Of a DNA stretch of 64,000 nucleotides, positions 39,554 to 55,019 are shown in pieces. The stretch is taken from the NCBI GenBank assembly GCA_004764695.1, contig SMSO01000034.1, positions 3,418,501 through 3,482,500 on the forward strand, given 5' to 3'. Each line of letters starts with the position of its first letter. The stretch's first letter is position 1. The translations under genes and the position numbers were made by a program. The stretch is from Schizochytrium sp. TIO01. Its lineage: Eukaryota; Sar; Bigyra; Thraustochytrida; Thraustochytriidae. The notes below the pieces were generated by a model. The model ran no database searches. It worked only from the letters and a program-made list of their open reading frames with translations, and was not told the origin of the DNA.

Positions 39554-40436
39554 AGAGGTACTGTGCTTGAGATGTGCGTTCAACATTCTGCACCACTCTG
39601 CGTTAAATATTATATCATATGCTCGTTGGTCAGTGGTGCGCTACTTCGTGGCTTCTTACCTCAAGTTCTTTGGCGCTGCTTAATTTTGATAATCGTTTCG
39701 AAGTACATAAGCTGGTGTTCTTTAAGCTTGCCTTGTAGTTCGGGTTCTTGAAAGTTAGCAGTACTAGCACCTAATTATTCTTCTTTTTCTTTTCCCCGCT
39801 TTTTTCCATTTTCCCCGCAGTTCTTCCCAGATCTTGTAACTTATTATCATGCACAACCATATAAGAGATTTCGAGCGATTCAAAACTTCTTCTTCTCGTC
39901 ATCATCAAAATCTGTGGTGTAATTGATGTTTCGCAAAAGGCAGTCCTGTACAAGCGATCACTAAGGTTTGCGGCCGAGGTGCTTTAGTCAATCGGCTTTT
40001 CTTTAAAAAGAATAGGGTAATAGCTTGTTTTTATCGCTATCAGCCTGCTGGCCTCTTCTTATTCTGCGATCAAGTTTAGTAGATCTATATCTCTTCTTCT
40101 ATTCTTCATTCTCTCTAAAGTTACACAAACATTGCACGCACTATCATATGCGTACGAATGGCTAACGAAGTATACACGGCCGAGGTTCACCAGCAGCTCC
40201 AACGTAACACATTGAGTCCATGTTTCTTCGTCCTCTATGGCCGGGGTCTTCTTAAATACTGCACATCACGGCCAACGGAGATGGGTGCAGCCACTGCATT
40301 CATCGCAAGTAGCTGGGCACCACAACGATCGAGCGGCGGGAAGCGGTTTAAGGGGAGATTGACTACATACAAGCAACCGCTCTTCGTTATCTGGAGCACT
40401 GCAATGAAAGGGGGAAAGAAACGGAAAGAAAAGACA

Positions 40437-40459
40437 TTCATTCATTCATTCATTCATTC
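40437..40459. repeat. (CATT)n microsatellite
   Basis: Five to six perfect units, the same motif as at 7489-7517. Confidence 0.9.
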
Positions 40460-42363
40460 GCTCCTCTCCTTCTCCTTCTTCTGCTTCGAGACATCTAAAA
40501 GCAGATTCTGAGTGACAATCATGATTGATTGATGGCATAAAGAGCAAGAGAAAAGAAAGAGCGCGGCAAGTTGGATCTGATAGCCAGCCAGAGAGCCAGG
40601 AAAAGAACAAGAAGCTATATTCCCTGCACTTAATTCGAAGGAAGAACAGAACGCTTCTCACGGCCACCGCTGAAAGAACGTTTCTTCTCCTGGACTCCAT
40701 CCTTCTTTAAAATGAAACAGCGCTAGACTGACTGGTATTAGGTACCCACTTCTTTTAAACTAAAAAACAAAAACACACGGAGAACAAAATGTTTTATTTT
40801 CAATCTTTACTTTTAACTGAAAACAATTGTTTTTAAATTTATTAAATGAACAAAAAGAACAACGTATAAGCAGGCCTATACTTAAAACTTATTTTCATGA
40901 CTAAAATCGCATCAATTCAAGTTCTTTTCAAGATGGACAGCCATCCAGGCCCCAAGCCCCTCCGTGGTGGCGGCCGCAGTGCGTTTCGTGGCTGGTGGTT
41001 TCCGTCCACAGATATCTCCGCGCCAGATCCGTGGGCGTCAACCTCGTGCTCTCGTCTGCCTTTCAATCATCCATCCATCAATCCATCCACCCATCGCTGT
41101 CGAGGTTTTGCCCCTCTCCAAAGAAGGCGACGGTCTTAGCTTTGCAATTTGCATCACATTTATGCATTACATTACATTACATTTCCTTTTGATTTGTAAA
41201 CCCAAATTCGACGCCTCCAGAGCTCTAAGCACAGCCATTCGCTTGAACTTGCGCGACCTGACGTTCCCTTCGGGCTTGCGATGCGTTTACCCACGTACAC
41301 TCCTGGCCTCGAGCTCTTTTGGCGTCTGTAGGTCTTCGGATTTCAATCCATCGCTTGCGAGCGATGGTGCTCATTTCCAGACCAGTCAGGGTTTAGCCAT
41401 ATAGCTAGCTGCTCAATAGGCTACTCCTATGGGCATCTACTAGCTAGCTAGCTCTCGAGGTGCGCACTTCGGAAACGGAGACGAACAGAATAAGTGGAGC
41501 TCCGAGCAGCCGCAGAAGAACTCGAGGCCTCGAACGAAGCAGCCGCGGAATACCAGGATATTCTCGCTAGCAGCCATGGCCAAGGTCTTTCCCCAGCCTC
41601 TGTGCTCGTCTTCAGGTTTGCCAGAGCGTACAGATCTGTGGTTTGCAAAGTTATGGCGTTCAGAAACGTAGTTCAATGGTGATCTCTATATATAGTATAC
41701 CCATGTGGCATTATGTGCAGAGAAAGAGAGAGGTCCTCGTTCTAGGTCCTACCTCCAAAGGCTCTTCATAACTCAGGTTCGAGCATTGCCCGTGGATCTG
41801 GCTCTGGCTTGGAGCAAGCAAACGCATACAGTTGGCTTGGGGTTACGAAGGAGCACGCGAAGGGTCCTCGAAGGCTGGAGTGCAGATGCAGTGGACGTCA
41901 CAGCAATCGAAATGGCAGCAGCCGCTTGGCTTTTTTGCATTTTGGCATCCACGGGATCACTTATTTCAAGGCAAATTACGTCGAAACCAATAGTCGCAGA
42001 ATATTCTTTGGGCGTCCTTCCTTTTCTTTCATGGACTTAGAAAGGATTGACGACTGTAATTGCAGTTGGTTCTTCCTTTGGGCCATGTTTAACGAAGGCG
42101 CGGCGGATTCGGCGCGTTACATTCAAGCTCTCTTTGAGGCACGGCGACTGGAAGATACTAGATATAGTTACTTTTAACTTTAAAAAGGACAGCAAATAAA
42201 ATAGAATAAGCATACGTCAGCTCAGATAGCCCAGTCAGTGGCTATACATATCTACACCCACACGCGAAGTAAATAAATGGTGCAAGTCAATTCGCTCTGC
42301 TTTCTCACAGTTCGTGAAACTGCACGAATGAAGAATTGAGAGAACAGAACGAAAGAAAAAAAG

Positions 42364-42418
42364 CCACATACACACATACATACACATACATACACATACA
42401 TACATACATTCATACATA
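42364..42418. repeat. (CATA)n/(CACA) repeat
   Basis: Imperfect CATA units interspersed with CACA. Confidence 0.85.
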
Positions 42419-42716
42419 GAGGTAGTAGATAACTAAATACCTCTCAACCACTACCTACTCTGCGCTTAGAACTGGAAAAGACTACCTTGATAGGTATGTG
42501 TGGTGGTGCAATGAGCAGTAGGTACGCGCAGGTAAATCTTGATTGATCAATTCGTTGAAACCAAGCTTTCAATTCTGTAGAAAATAATCGTAAGCTTTCA
42601 AAGCAAAAAATAATTAAATAGAAACATTTATTTTGTAGATTTCCTCTTTGAAAACAAATAAAATTAGATGGTGCATAATTTTATTTATATAATTGTTTAT
42701 TATTTTTAATTTTAAA

Positions 42717-42741
42717 TAATAATAATAATAATAATAATAAG
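42717..42741. repeat. (AAT)n microsatellite
   Basis: Eight units in a strongly AT-rich context (42600-42750). Confidence 0.85.
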
Positions 42742-43102
42742 ATAATAAAAATGGGGGAAAAAGAAGTTGGAAATGGCAGGCAAACTGTGGTGTTCTCCTG
42801 CTCCCTTCTTCGTACCCACCTATTTTAAAAATACAGTCCAGCCAGTCGCTGCCTGAGAATAATAACTGGTAGCTAGCAGGGATTGATTGATTGGTTCACT
42901 CAGAATCATCATCTTTGCGACGCAAGTCTCACTCGTCCTTTTGCTGCCCAACCAGCAGACGGTTGGATGATCCGAAAGCGGCGTCACCAAACAGAGACCT
43001 TCAATAATCTTGACACCCTTACATCAACCATCATCAGCAACAATGATGAGATGAGGCATGACCTTTCTTTTTTGTTTGTAGAATCTTTGCTTCCTCTTGA
43101 AA

Positions 43103-43160
43103 CATACATACATCATACATACATACATACATACATACATACATACATACATACATACAC
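43103..43160. repeat. (CATA)n microsatellite
   Basis: About fourteen units with one CATCATA interruption. Confidence 0.9.
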
Positions 43161-46100
43161 ACAAACGTAGGTACGTAGATACATATATTATAATAGCTCT
43201 CTTGGTCTCCTCCTTCCGCCCGCTCAAAGTGAAATTGACCAGGTTCAAGTTGGGCAGATTTTCATGGTCCAAGTACGCAGCGTCGCCGGTCTTCACCCGT
43301 GGAGACAGAGCTGCTCGCAGAGCTTTTGCACCAGTCGGTCGCAATGTGCGGGTATCGGTGTGGAGGACTCACGACTTCATTTCGCATGAAGCAAGGATTG
43401 AATCAAATGCAGCTCAAGAGCTTGCTTCGTTCGAAGGCAACCACGAATGTCAAAACGAAGCAATTCTTCTCCAATTTCACAGGACTGTTTCCTCTGTGAT
43501 GCAGCAAAGATGAGGTCTCTCTCCACTGAGAACTACGACTTTGATTGACAATTATACCTCAATCAGATGCGAAGAAGAAAGACACGCGAGTGAACGAAAG
43601 AAATTGTAGAGCATCCATGATACATCAGTAGTAGTAGTAGTAGAGGTAGTAGTATTGCGTGTTCTTGTGTTCTTGTAGTTTGGTAATTATCATCGTTCCT
43701 GATTGTGATGCCAAGTTGGACTCCGCAGGTCAAAGAGTCGCCTCAGGAATTAAGTACTCGTGACTTGTCAAGAACTAGATCTGCAAAGACTCAGACTTGG
43801 CTTCAAGATGAAGTCAATGCAGGTCTGCCCAGTGAAAGCTAAGGAGTTTCAGGCAGGCTGGTTCGAAGTTGAACGGTTGACCAATCTTGAATGGCTGAAA
43901 GAATAAAGGTATGATACTCTAGAAATGCAGCCGTGCGTACCAGTTTTTGCCGGACGCTTTCAGTTAACTACTACTAAAAAAATCATTTCCTGTTCCAAAT
44001 TTTCAAGTTCTCTCTCATTTAAAGAAAAGAAAGAAAAAAGTTTTGCCGTGAAGAGAGAATTGGAATGGCCAAGAGAAAAGAACACACCAAAAGAACGGTT
44101 TAGCCCTAAAACCTTTCAATGCATAATTTTACTTTTTACTTCAAAAATTAATATGTATAAATGAAAGAACAGAAAGAACGGTGTTTTGTTCTGTTTTGTT
44201 TTTAGTCGCAAGCATCGAAGGACTCGCTCATTCGAACAACCATTCAATGATGGCGAATGAGGGAGGGATTCTTCTCTATAGCTGCCGCAACAAAAACAAA
44301 AATCCAAGGTGCAGGCAGGCTTTATTATGCGCTCAGAGGGTTATCTTTACTTCCGCCAGCCTCGAAAGACGTGATATCCGATCTCTACGCACTTAATATC
44401 GGGTACAATAAACACAATACAGCGACGAATACTAACTACAAAAGGCAGCAAAATATCTTTTTCCACTCTCTTCGTTTTTCACGGCCAAAGGCCAAACTGA
44501 AAACGATGTCACTCACAGCTGTTTGATACAGGCGCTGTTTGAGCCACCTCTCAAGCTGCTCTCTGGAAGGCCTGAGCAAGCAGGTCTTCAATCGAGGAGG
44601 ATGCGTGTGCCCTTTCTTCGAGCTAGTTTATCGATTTCGCTCGGTGGCTCTGGCCAGCCTGGAGTAGGTCTTTGGCATCCTTTCTCCTCCTTCTCGCGTC
44701 AGTTGAGGCTGAGGCGATGCGCAAGCACAAGAGGAAGGGGCAGAGGGTGCTAGCCTTTCAGGTAGGAGGGGTACTAGCTAGCTAGCCGAGTAATCTGAAT
44801 GGCGTCAGCTAATTGATAGATTGATTGATGGTTGGCTTTCTGAAAGAGATAAATTGCAGAAGTCAAGCTCTCAATAATGTGGCCTGTTCAGTGGCCGTGC
44901 AAAACCCTGTTCTTCAGATCTCCGCGGCGTTGGACAATCGATTTATTTTGCTTCGGCGAGTTCTCTTCCAGGAAAGAAGAGGAGCGAGAAAAGAGATAGC
45001 TAATTTGAGAAAGATGATTTTATCCAAAACATCTTTTCTTTCATTGGTTGAAAACATGATGTTCTCGTTTAGAGTATGATTTTATAATTTTGAAAATCAC
45101 AGTGTTCTCTGAGGAACGAGGCTTTTGCTCACTTACACAACAACATGAACGCATGGTTCCCTCGCTCGCTCGCTCGGCGAGTTGGTGAAGGCAATGGACA
45201 GCTGATTGAGCGCTCTGGGCTGCTTGTATTGTGCAAAATAATGAGCCAATGTGTCGGTTGTGCGGGATTGATTAAGTGGTATATTGTCCGGGTAGTCCGG
45301 TGATGGTTGGCTTTTGTAAACTGCTCTTCTTATGAAGCATTCCAAAGAGGGACTGGTCTCCTATCTTATATAAACAAAGCTGGTAGCAGATTTTGACGAA
45401 GGACTAGTAATAATCGGCGAGAGAGAGGAAAAGTAATGAGCATTGCCAAGCTTATTTGGAGTTCGCTCGTTTGTACACTATGAGTCACTGGCCATCATTG
45501 CCAAATCAATGCCATGAATGCGGTGGTGTCAAACTTGAATGGATTACCTTTGTTAAATTCTGGTCGGGTCATGTAGTTCTCACCACATAGTCAGGTTTCT
45601 CAAACCTTGGATTTACTGACTAATTAACCTGACGATCGCCAGCATTTATGTAGACCACCAATCTTAGTTACTAGCACTAGCACTGCGTCTCCTAAACTAG
45701 TAGTTATCCAAATGAAGGGAGCATCAACTGTCCCCACTTTACTTTTTAAAATTAAAAGTAAATACTGTTTTGCTACCAAGAACGAAGAACGAGTGAGTCT
45801 GCGGAGCCCACAAGTGACAAGACTAGGTAGGTAGGTAGCTGCTGTTAATTATAGACTATTTAGCAGTGACTTTTCTTCTACCTCGCCGGTAACGGATGGG
45901 CTTGCATGCTACAGCTGTGAAATTTAGCCAAAGTACAATAAGTACAAAATATTTTCTTATATGGCAGCCTCTGATAAGGAGGGCGCTTGAGGAGACCAAA
46001 TTGAAGCTTATGCACAACGCTGTGCAGCCACAGGTACCATCCATTCAGTTGGATGTGCCACTTTCGCCAATGGCGGAAGGTGCTTTTCAGGTGCCAGTAA

Positions 46101-49100
46101 CCACCATACATTTTAAAAATGCCACGTGTGCACAAAACATTAAAAAAAAAAACATTAAAAAAACATTGAGAATCGTCATATTTTCTATATTCATTCATCC
46201 ATCCATCCATTCGATTCTCTTGTGGTGCGGCAAATCTTGTGGCAGCAGCAACATCATTCAACTTAATGCCTTAATTAAGATTGTCATAGATGGCGACGAG
46301 AGTCTGTCTTATTGTCAATCTTACTATTCATGAAGACGGTAGGTACAACGGGAGTCATCCAGAGGCGAATTTGCTGAAGACATTTCACGTGTCATTTCCT
46401 CCTCACCTAACACATTAGAAGGACAAGGCTGCTGCGTGATTTATACAGGCAGGCGGACGTTACACCCTTCATAAATCCTCACGGAAAAGAAAAAAAAAAA
46501 GAACTCAGGCTTAGGCAGTCTCTGATTCTTTGTTCAAATTGTGCTGTCAACGAACTGAAGCTGAATATGCAAACTAGTCCTAACTGCGAGGTTAGAAATC
46601 AACAACTTGAATGTAGGAATCCAAAAATCACATTTTCCTAGTTTATCTAGTTGGAAACAACTTGCAGGATTGAAAAAAAAGATACTGGTATCAAACAAAA
46701 TAAGGCGAAGAAACTTCTGCTTCTTCTGACTTGGAGAACTTTCAAGCTGAGAAAATTATATAACGCTAGAAGCCCAGGACTGAGATCTTTTTATTTGGCA
46801 CAGGATCCCAATCTTCTCTCGTGGCCCTGTACGATCGTTCGCAAAGTGCGTCAACGGGTTAGTTCATCTTGTGCAAGAGGGCGGATAAAGTACGATGAGA
46901 TTAAAGCAAATCACGCTCACAAGAGTCATAGCATCAACGGCTGACAAACTTGTGCCTCGCAAGATTACTGCCATCAAGCAGGCAACGAATGGCCGTGGAC
47001 TCCACCGCCACCGATTCCGCGCACACGAGGGTGCGCGGTACGGGGACCCTTCGTACGTGCCAATGATTCCTCTTTTTCACTGGTACGGACGGGGCCTAAT
47101 ACTGTTCTTTTTACTTCTTTTTCTTTTAAAAAGATGAATTAAAACTTCTTCTTTCTGCTGTAAGTTGTCGGCGGTATGTAACTTAGCAAACTTCAAGCCA
47201 CAGTTCCAGTTTGGCTTCGGCTACTCCAAATTGATTGGCGACGAACTTGGAGGTGCTGGAGAGAATCTCAAAGTATTGAGATCAACGGTTTGTTGCTCGT
47301 ACACCAAGACATTTCACGGCGCCCGGAGATACTGCTTTCTCTCTGGGTGCAGTACGAAGATGGGAAAAGAACACGAGACACTAACTATTCCTCCGTAACT
47401 ATTTTACTTTTATCATTATTCTTAGTACTAATTTTATAAATAGAAAAAATATATGTTGAACTTGAAAAAGAGGGAAAGAATAAAGAGAGCACTGCCACAT
47501 TATAATTAAAAAAAAGAAAAGAAAAAAAAAAAAGAGTCCCGACGAGCGTTCTTGCTTGTTTTTAATTTCCATTTTTAATTTGATTTAATTTATTTTAAAT
47601 AAAGAATAGAAATCACACATCATCATTGGGTGTATATCATATCTCTATCTATCGACATTTATCAAACAAAAGAGACCCACGAAAACAAAAAACAGCATCT
47701 ATCAGCAAACGAGTCAATATTCACGCTCCACCAACCAATCTTGGCCAAAACATCACATTAGATAGCCCTTTATCTCAAGCAAGTAGGCTAAACAAACAAA
47801 CATCAAGCAAGTGTTGCTTGCTTGACACAGAATGCAGAAATGTCCAGGAAATCTCTGTCCTGCACGAAGAGAAGCCTAAGAAATTTACCAAGCTCTCAAG
47901 CTTGAATGCTTGAATGGAGTGAGGGTTGTTTTCTCGCTGAAGCCTTTCTTCTTCACCTTTCGTAGGGAATCGACGAGTGAGTCGCTCTTGTTTCCTTGCT
48001 TTCCTTAGGTACTAGAACGTAGACTGTACAGCTATTTGCTTTATATATCCAGCCGCTGAGACAATCACGAATTGAATACCGACAACGTTTAAGAACGGGA
48101 ACGTCATATAGAACACTTATACGTACTATCTGCCGCTAAAGAGATAGAACCTATCAAAACTACTACTGTTCAAAGCGTTCTCGGTGTCCTCGAGTAGGAA
48201 AAGGTATAGTATGTGCACTGAGCAAGATAATTTTCTCCTTTTTTTTTCTCTTTCTTTAAATAAAAATAAAATTGCTATTCTTTTTCTACGAAGGCAGCAC
48301 TACATTTTTGCTTGAAGTAGAACCCACCTTAATAGGTCCACCACCAATGCGTACCTTTAAAGCGCAGGGACGGGATACTCTTTTTGCGACAATCGTCACT
48401 TCTTCAAGAGTAGAAGAACACTGAAAGCCAACCACACCAATCGATGAGATTGCTCTCCATCTCAAGTTGATGGTTCTCTTTTTTTCAAAATGTACTTCTG
48501 GGCAGGATTGCGCATAAACAGGCCGTTAGTAGCTAGACCTTTTAAAAGAGGGAAAGGGAGAGCTCCCTCTGCTCTGAATCTGTGGTGGATATATTTATTT
48601 ATCCATCTACCAAAGAAGAAACACTTTTACCTCTTCGCTCACTCGGCTTACCTATCGACCGACCGACCGGCCGATTGACTGATTGGTGCTCGTGAGATCA
48701 CTGCGCTCTGCGGACCAATAACCAGCTGAAGACCTCCTGAAAGCAGCGAATCTCACAATCGTAACCGATGATCACGGTTATGATGATTCTCTGGCGGAGT
48801 CAGTGGTTGGGGTGCACACCCTGCGTGTCAACTTACAACTTTAAAGATCATTTGCTTATTTATTGATTTATTTATTTATTGATTTATTGATTTATCAAAG
48901 GAAGCAATAGACAGAAAGTATTCAATTCAACATCCGTATGATTTGCGGAGACCATCGACCACACTGGTTTCTCTCTTCGTTCCGCAATTGCACCTGATAA
49001 GAGGATGAATGCAGGCAACAAACTTCGTCTCAGAGCTTATTAGAGTGGGAGGCGGTCGGCACTCATCAGCGTTGGTCAGGGACGAAGGAATAAAAGGAAA

Positions 49101-50277
49101 AAGTACCACCGAGCAGAAAATGCAGCAGAAGAATACACAATTGAGCTTTCTTCAAGTCCTCAGGAGTCAATTAGCAACAATGCGAGTTTGCGATCGATAT
49201 TGAATGGTCCCTGCTTATTACCTACTGCTGCTCTCAGTGTGTTCTACTTTTTTCGGTTCTACTTAAATAGGATTTCAGAAGGTTTGATGACCAAAGATTC
49301 TTCTTATTTATTAAACTAAAACATCATGTTCTGTTTTGCTTTCAAAACAGAAAAGACAGAGGGGAAAAGGGTGAAGGGAGGAAAAGAGAAAAGAGAAAAG
49401 AACAGAAGCAAAAAGTATTTTTATCTTAAAAAACGATGTTTTCAACTTGAAAGGTGGGTGGTGAGGAAATTGCCTCGGCGTCCAGTTATTCCTACAAGGA
49501 AGCGCGAAGCAAGCGGGAAAAAAGCTGTCTTAGAAATGGTTATTTGGAGTCATGATAAAGACGAATACAACAACCAATCTCCGAAAATTGCAGCATCCAT
49601 TCAAGGCACGGCCTCTTCCGGAGAGGACCTTCTTCCTTTGAACAAGATTTGTTCGAATAGTCCAACTTCTGAAGAGAGTGGAAGTGCTTAGCACGTATGG
49701 TGCATTATTGATATTATATCATATTATAATATATTATACCTTTTCTGCAAAAAGGGTATCTACTTCGTTGAAGGATGGTTGGTTTCCTGGCCCCTCTCTC
49801 TGTTGCTGCGAAGAAGCAAAAGGGGGAATGTAATTAAATGCCATTGTATCGTTGATTTGGTCTCGTATTACTTTAGGGAACTTCCCGCTGGCCAGCAGGA
49901 ATACCTAAGCTTATGCCCCTTTATGAGTTGCTGTAGACTTCCTTTCCCGCTGTTCGATTCTTTCGAAGGAGCTCTCGCTTCCATACTACAAAATGACAGC
50001 TGAGTGTAGGTAACTTACAGCGCCGTCTCACTCAGCATCATTGTAATTGGCCGCACTCCACGCACGAGACACTGTATGGCATGGCGAATAAGAGGACGAA
50101 TCACAGCTGATGATGCAGGAGGCTCCGGGAGAACCTGACAAGCTTATGACGTATCGATTGTCATCGACTCTGTGTGTGAAGGCTCCGAATATGGTGCATG
50201 TCACGCATGGTTTGTAAATTGTCATTAGCTCAACTGCACAGTTCGTTAATTCTTATTTGATTTATTCGTTTCAAGAG

Positions 50278-50304
50278 AAGAAGAAGAAGAAGAAGAAGAA
50301 GAAG
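50278..50304. repeat. (GAA)n microsatellite
   Basis: Nine perfect units. Confidence 0.9.
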
Positions 50305-50416
50305 ACAACATCATGTTGCATTAGTATAAAAATATAATTAATAGGATATACATAGAAGCAGGAGGTGCAACGTGTGAAAAGAAATCATTTGCACTCACTG
50401 AGGGCGTCCGCGTGAA

Positions 50417-50450
50417 AAGAAAGAAAAGAAAAGAAAAGAAAAGAAAAGAA
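50417..50450. repeat. (AAAAG)n microsatellite
   Basis: AAAGA followed by about five AAAAG units. Confidence 0.85.
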
Positions 50451-51535
50451 ATTGATCCAAAGCATTGAGTGGTGGCGTGATACATGAAAACACTACAGAG
50501 AAAGTGACCCTTTGTTTGTTGGAAACGGGTAAGAAAACAAAATGAGTGCTAGGAAAACAAACATACTTTGGCACTTTCTTTCCGCCTCGTGTCGAGTGGT
50601 CGATCGCTTCGAGTTTCGATCTCAGGCTCTTTCCTTCGGAATTATTTGTTTGAGAATGCGGATTAGAAAGACAGGCAGGAAGAGAAGAAATCTCCCCACA
50701 GGCCGTGAAGGGTCCATCATGTCATACTTGTATTCTGCTGTGAGTGCGTGCAAAGCACATCGCAGAAATTGATACAAGTATAAAAAGCGCACAACAAATT
50801 GCCGAGAAAAGTGCCACAAGAGTATGTCGCCTGAACTGAGGAGAAGCAGCCGGCTGCCATTGGTTCCCAGCAGAAGCAAAGGCCCGGGTAATCTTGTAGA
50901 AATTCTGGGCAGGAATCGAGGCAGCAAGCGTGTGGCCTACAATTGGTAGGCGGTTCTGCTGGTTTGGGGAATGCTTCGGCACCTCAGCCAATGGCGCTTC
51001 GAGTGTCGTTCATGGCAGCAGCTTTACGCATGAGCGAGTCCAGCTTCACGCAATGAGAGCCTTCTGATTCCCAACTTAAGCAAACCTGCAGAGCTTAAGT
51101 TGAAACGGCTGGTGCGGTTCCTCTTCGACTTCGACTCGCATTCAGTGGTGGGCAGGGCTTTCCGTCTTCCTCACATATACATACATTCCTCGCTAGCTAG
51201 ACACGTGCCTAGTAGCAAATCTAAGGCTCCTTCGTTCATTGGCCTCTCGCTCCAAACTTTCAGTTCTCTGGAAAAGAACAATTTGGTGGCCATTGGAACG
51301 ACCGAGGTAAGCACCGTACTAAGGGGATAGGCGTTCCGTTCTTTCTCTGGGAGCAGCCAGTCGCTCACGTAATTGAAGTAAGTACCTAGTAGTACTTTTT
51401 CTTTTCCTTTTCTTTTCTTTTCTTTTCTTGTTGCAAAGAGTATGAAATGAAAGGTCATGGCGATATACCAAAGGAGTAAAAAAGAACAAAAACTTGAGTA
51501 GAAAGCAGTGGAATGAACTATGTCCCCTCTGAATT

Positions 51536-51713
<178 letters not shown>

Positions 51714-54700
51714 GTTCTTTTCCAAAGGAGCCGCTTTGCTCGTGTCATGCGCGAGGCCCTTTTAGTTTCCTGCCTCCACTGGTTCTCAAGGACCTGGATC
51801 TATCTAAGCGCTGATTGGGTGGAGGAGGCATCGACTGCCCCGGTGGCGACCCTTTCAAGACAGGAATTGCGGGCCGTTGGATTGGCCAACCGAATGATGA
51901 GTTGATCGGCGGTCCGTCGATCCATTCATTCGTTGGATAATCGAGTGATTGGAGCCTTTCCTTTGAGCTGCGAGCACAGACTTCGCATCCCTCAATCTAG
52001 ATTTAGTAGGTACTACAAATTCTAAAGGACAGGCCTATATATTGAACATTGAAAAGAACACCCAAAGAACATTGTTATAGATATATATATGTAATATACT
52101 TGCACGTGTAAAGGGACTCGAAGAGAGAAAGAGAAACGGCGTTCCGATAGAAAGGAACATAAGAAGGAGTGGAGACGAAGAGAAGGGGCAAAGTGGGAAG
52201 AAAGAAAAGAAAGAGAGGAAGAAAAGTATTTGGTGGTTTGCAGCAGACAGACCATCTCAACAGCTTGGAGGGAGAAGTATATATGTACCATCCCTATGCT
52301 CAAAGCAAAAGCATGCATCATATCCCAATACCCATAATTTTACTCCACAGGTTTGTGCATAATCAAACAAACTGGGCATACACCGAAAAGAAAAGCTCAT
52401 CATTGCAGGTTAAAGCGATTCTACAAGCCTGAGATTCCAGGAGTGCTTGTTTTTTATTATTAATTCAATATACTTCATTCAGCCTATCTACAAAATAGAA
52501 TGGATAGAGATCAGCGTACGGTGAGACATGACGAAAAACGATCGTGTGTCATGAGCGCTATAAGCCAAGTGTTTCTGAAAATCAAATGTCGAGACCCGGC
52601 TACAGTTTGATTGTCAGCAGTTGCACTGACGTGGAGATCATCCCGACAGATATATGTATACCTCTTCCTGGCTTCAAAGGAGACTCTCAGATCAAACTGC
52701 ATGAATTTAGTATGACTCGCCACCAATCGCAAAGGGTTTTTATATTTTGCTTCAAGACTCGGAGGAAGACTTTTTACTTTAATTTTACTTAATATATATT
52801 TTTATGTTCATTCTTTCATTACGAGACAAGTTTTCCGGTAACCAACCAAAGAAAGGAATCCGTCGCGGATTTTTGTTTAAATTAAATTTGTTTTTAACAA
52901 AGAAACAGAACGACCTTGCGCCGGAAGGGTGACTACAAGTTCGAATTGCATGATGCGAAAGAGAACAGAGGAGCGAAGTGAATGGTCGAGTGAAAGTAAG
53001 CGAGGTAAAGGTTTGTGTTGACGTAAAAAGAAAACTATCGAGGCCTTGTTGTGCGTTGAAACTGAAAGAAAGACAAGGAAGGCGAGGTTTTCCTCTGTCT
53101 AATCAGTGGCTTTCATTTCTAAAGGATTCAAGGATTCCCTCGCTCTGGTAAGGAAATAAAACAAGTCAAGTGAGTGGAAAGGAAGGAAAGGGTTCACACG
53201 GTCCTTTTCTCTGCTGCTTCATTAAAAGGCTAATCCCGCTGTTCTTTTCCCCTTCCTCCTCTTTTCTTTTCTTTTCTTTTCCTTCCTTCTGTTATGTTTG
53301 TTTTAGCAGATTTGAAATAATAATAAAAAGTGAAAGAAGAGCCTTGAAAAGGAAGAGAACGGAAATTAAAGGCAGCGCTTCTTCCGAAAGCCCTTTTTGA
53401 TTTTCTCTCGCTGGTTCTTCCGCTCACCCATTCGTTGCTATTCTTTTGGCGTTGATTGATACATGCGTACCAAGGGACACATGCGAATACACCGCGGCGC
53501 TTATAATGGTTGGTATAAATGGCATCACCTATGCACCCCTCGTGGACTCTTCACCGTTCCACCAATTGAGAGCCCTTGCATTATTAAAAGTTAAAGCAAA
53601 GCAAAGTAAAACTAATATGCCCAAAAAAGAATGTGCTTTCCATCAAGAGTTCAGGAAAAGAGAAAATACTTACTTTCTGCTACTTAGGCGCCTCTAATGA
53701 TACCTACTACTTGATGGAATTGAAATGGCTAATTGGTGAGAAGTGGAAAAGTAAAAATTACGATAAGTAAAGAAAGAAGCGATTCGTTCTTTTTCCTTGT
53801 TTTCTTTTCTTTTTCTTGTGGTTTCTCTTTCTTTCCCTCCTTTCTGTTTAAAGCAGGTAGTCGTAGCAGTAGTAGAAGTAGTTATTGTTTTTGTTTATAT
53901 TTCCTCTTTCATTCAATCGTTCATTCATCATCATCATCATTCCTCGTTCTTGGAGCTCCCGGCCGTCGAGCCCGTGAGCTATCAAACAAACTGCCTAGGC
54001 GGCGCCTCTGCCGGTTGCAGACACGCGCGCCAACCAGAACACAACCACACCTCCTAAACCCGAGAACGCAGCTACTCGCTGGTCTTTGGTTTATTCTTCA
54101 ACTCATTTGCACATCCATCGTCAGGCGCCAGACCTCGACCTGCTTGTCTGCTTGCTTACTTGCTCACGCAGGCAGTTCAATAACTCTTGCTTCTAGTTCT
54201 CTTGGAGACGAAGCACTCAACAGACAACCAAGAAGGCATTGTGTTGTGCAGTACGAGTAGCAGTCTTTGTTGCCACTAGACGACAGCGAGAGGAGGCAGC
54301 AAGCCCGAGGTCTCGGTTTTCTTTGTTGTCTCTTTGTGTCTGTCTCTTCTCTATCTATCTCTCTTTCTTTGTCTTTTCTTCAATCTCTTTGCTTGTACTC
54401 GTGGTCCCTCTCCTACTACTGCGGCTACTCGTGCTGGTGCCAGTGGCCATCTGCTGTTGCATGCGCTTAAACTCGAGACCCCAAGGCCCCATAACACCTT
54501 GACTCAGGCTGCTCGCAATCCGTGCTTGCTAATTTCGCAGGTGAGCAGGACCCAGACCGTCCTGTGAAGTAAGAGACAAATACAGAAAGCAATAGTAATA
54601 GACAAATATCAGAAAGCCACGAGCGCGTACGTGGGCTTCTCCAGATTTAAAAGCACTCATCGGAAGCGATCACAAGATTCCAAGGGCGTCGGCCGCGTCT

Positions 54701-55019
54701 ATCAAGAGCTCAGTGAGAGGTGAGCGTTTACGGGACAGGTATTGTGAGCTGACGCACCACACGCAAGTAGCGACTCTTGTTATACATTGCCTTGCTGGAG
54801 TTCCTCGCTTTATCAGACTCTGTACTACCTGCCTAGTTTCTTGAGGGGACTACAAAGACTAGCAAACTGTGTCGCCCAGAGCGTGTTAGAGGTTTTGACA
54901 AAATTAGGCCTGCAAAGACGCGCGTGAAAATCTTTCCTTCCAGTCGCAGTATACAAGGCAGCGGGGACACCCCCCGCACACGCCTTAAGGTACCTGCACT
55001 TCGTAAACACTCGAGCACG

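Noticed and set aside
43850-43900. TTCGAA-containing segments resembling a tRNA T-loop (also near 52940)
   Set aside because: No acceptor stem, D arm or anticodon arm could be folded around them; no tRNA gene is supported in the window.
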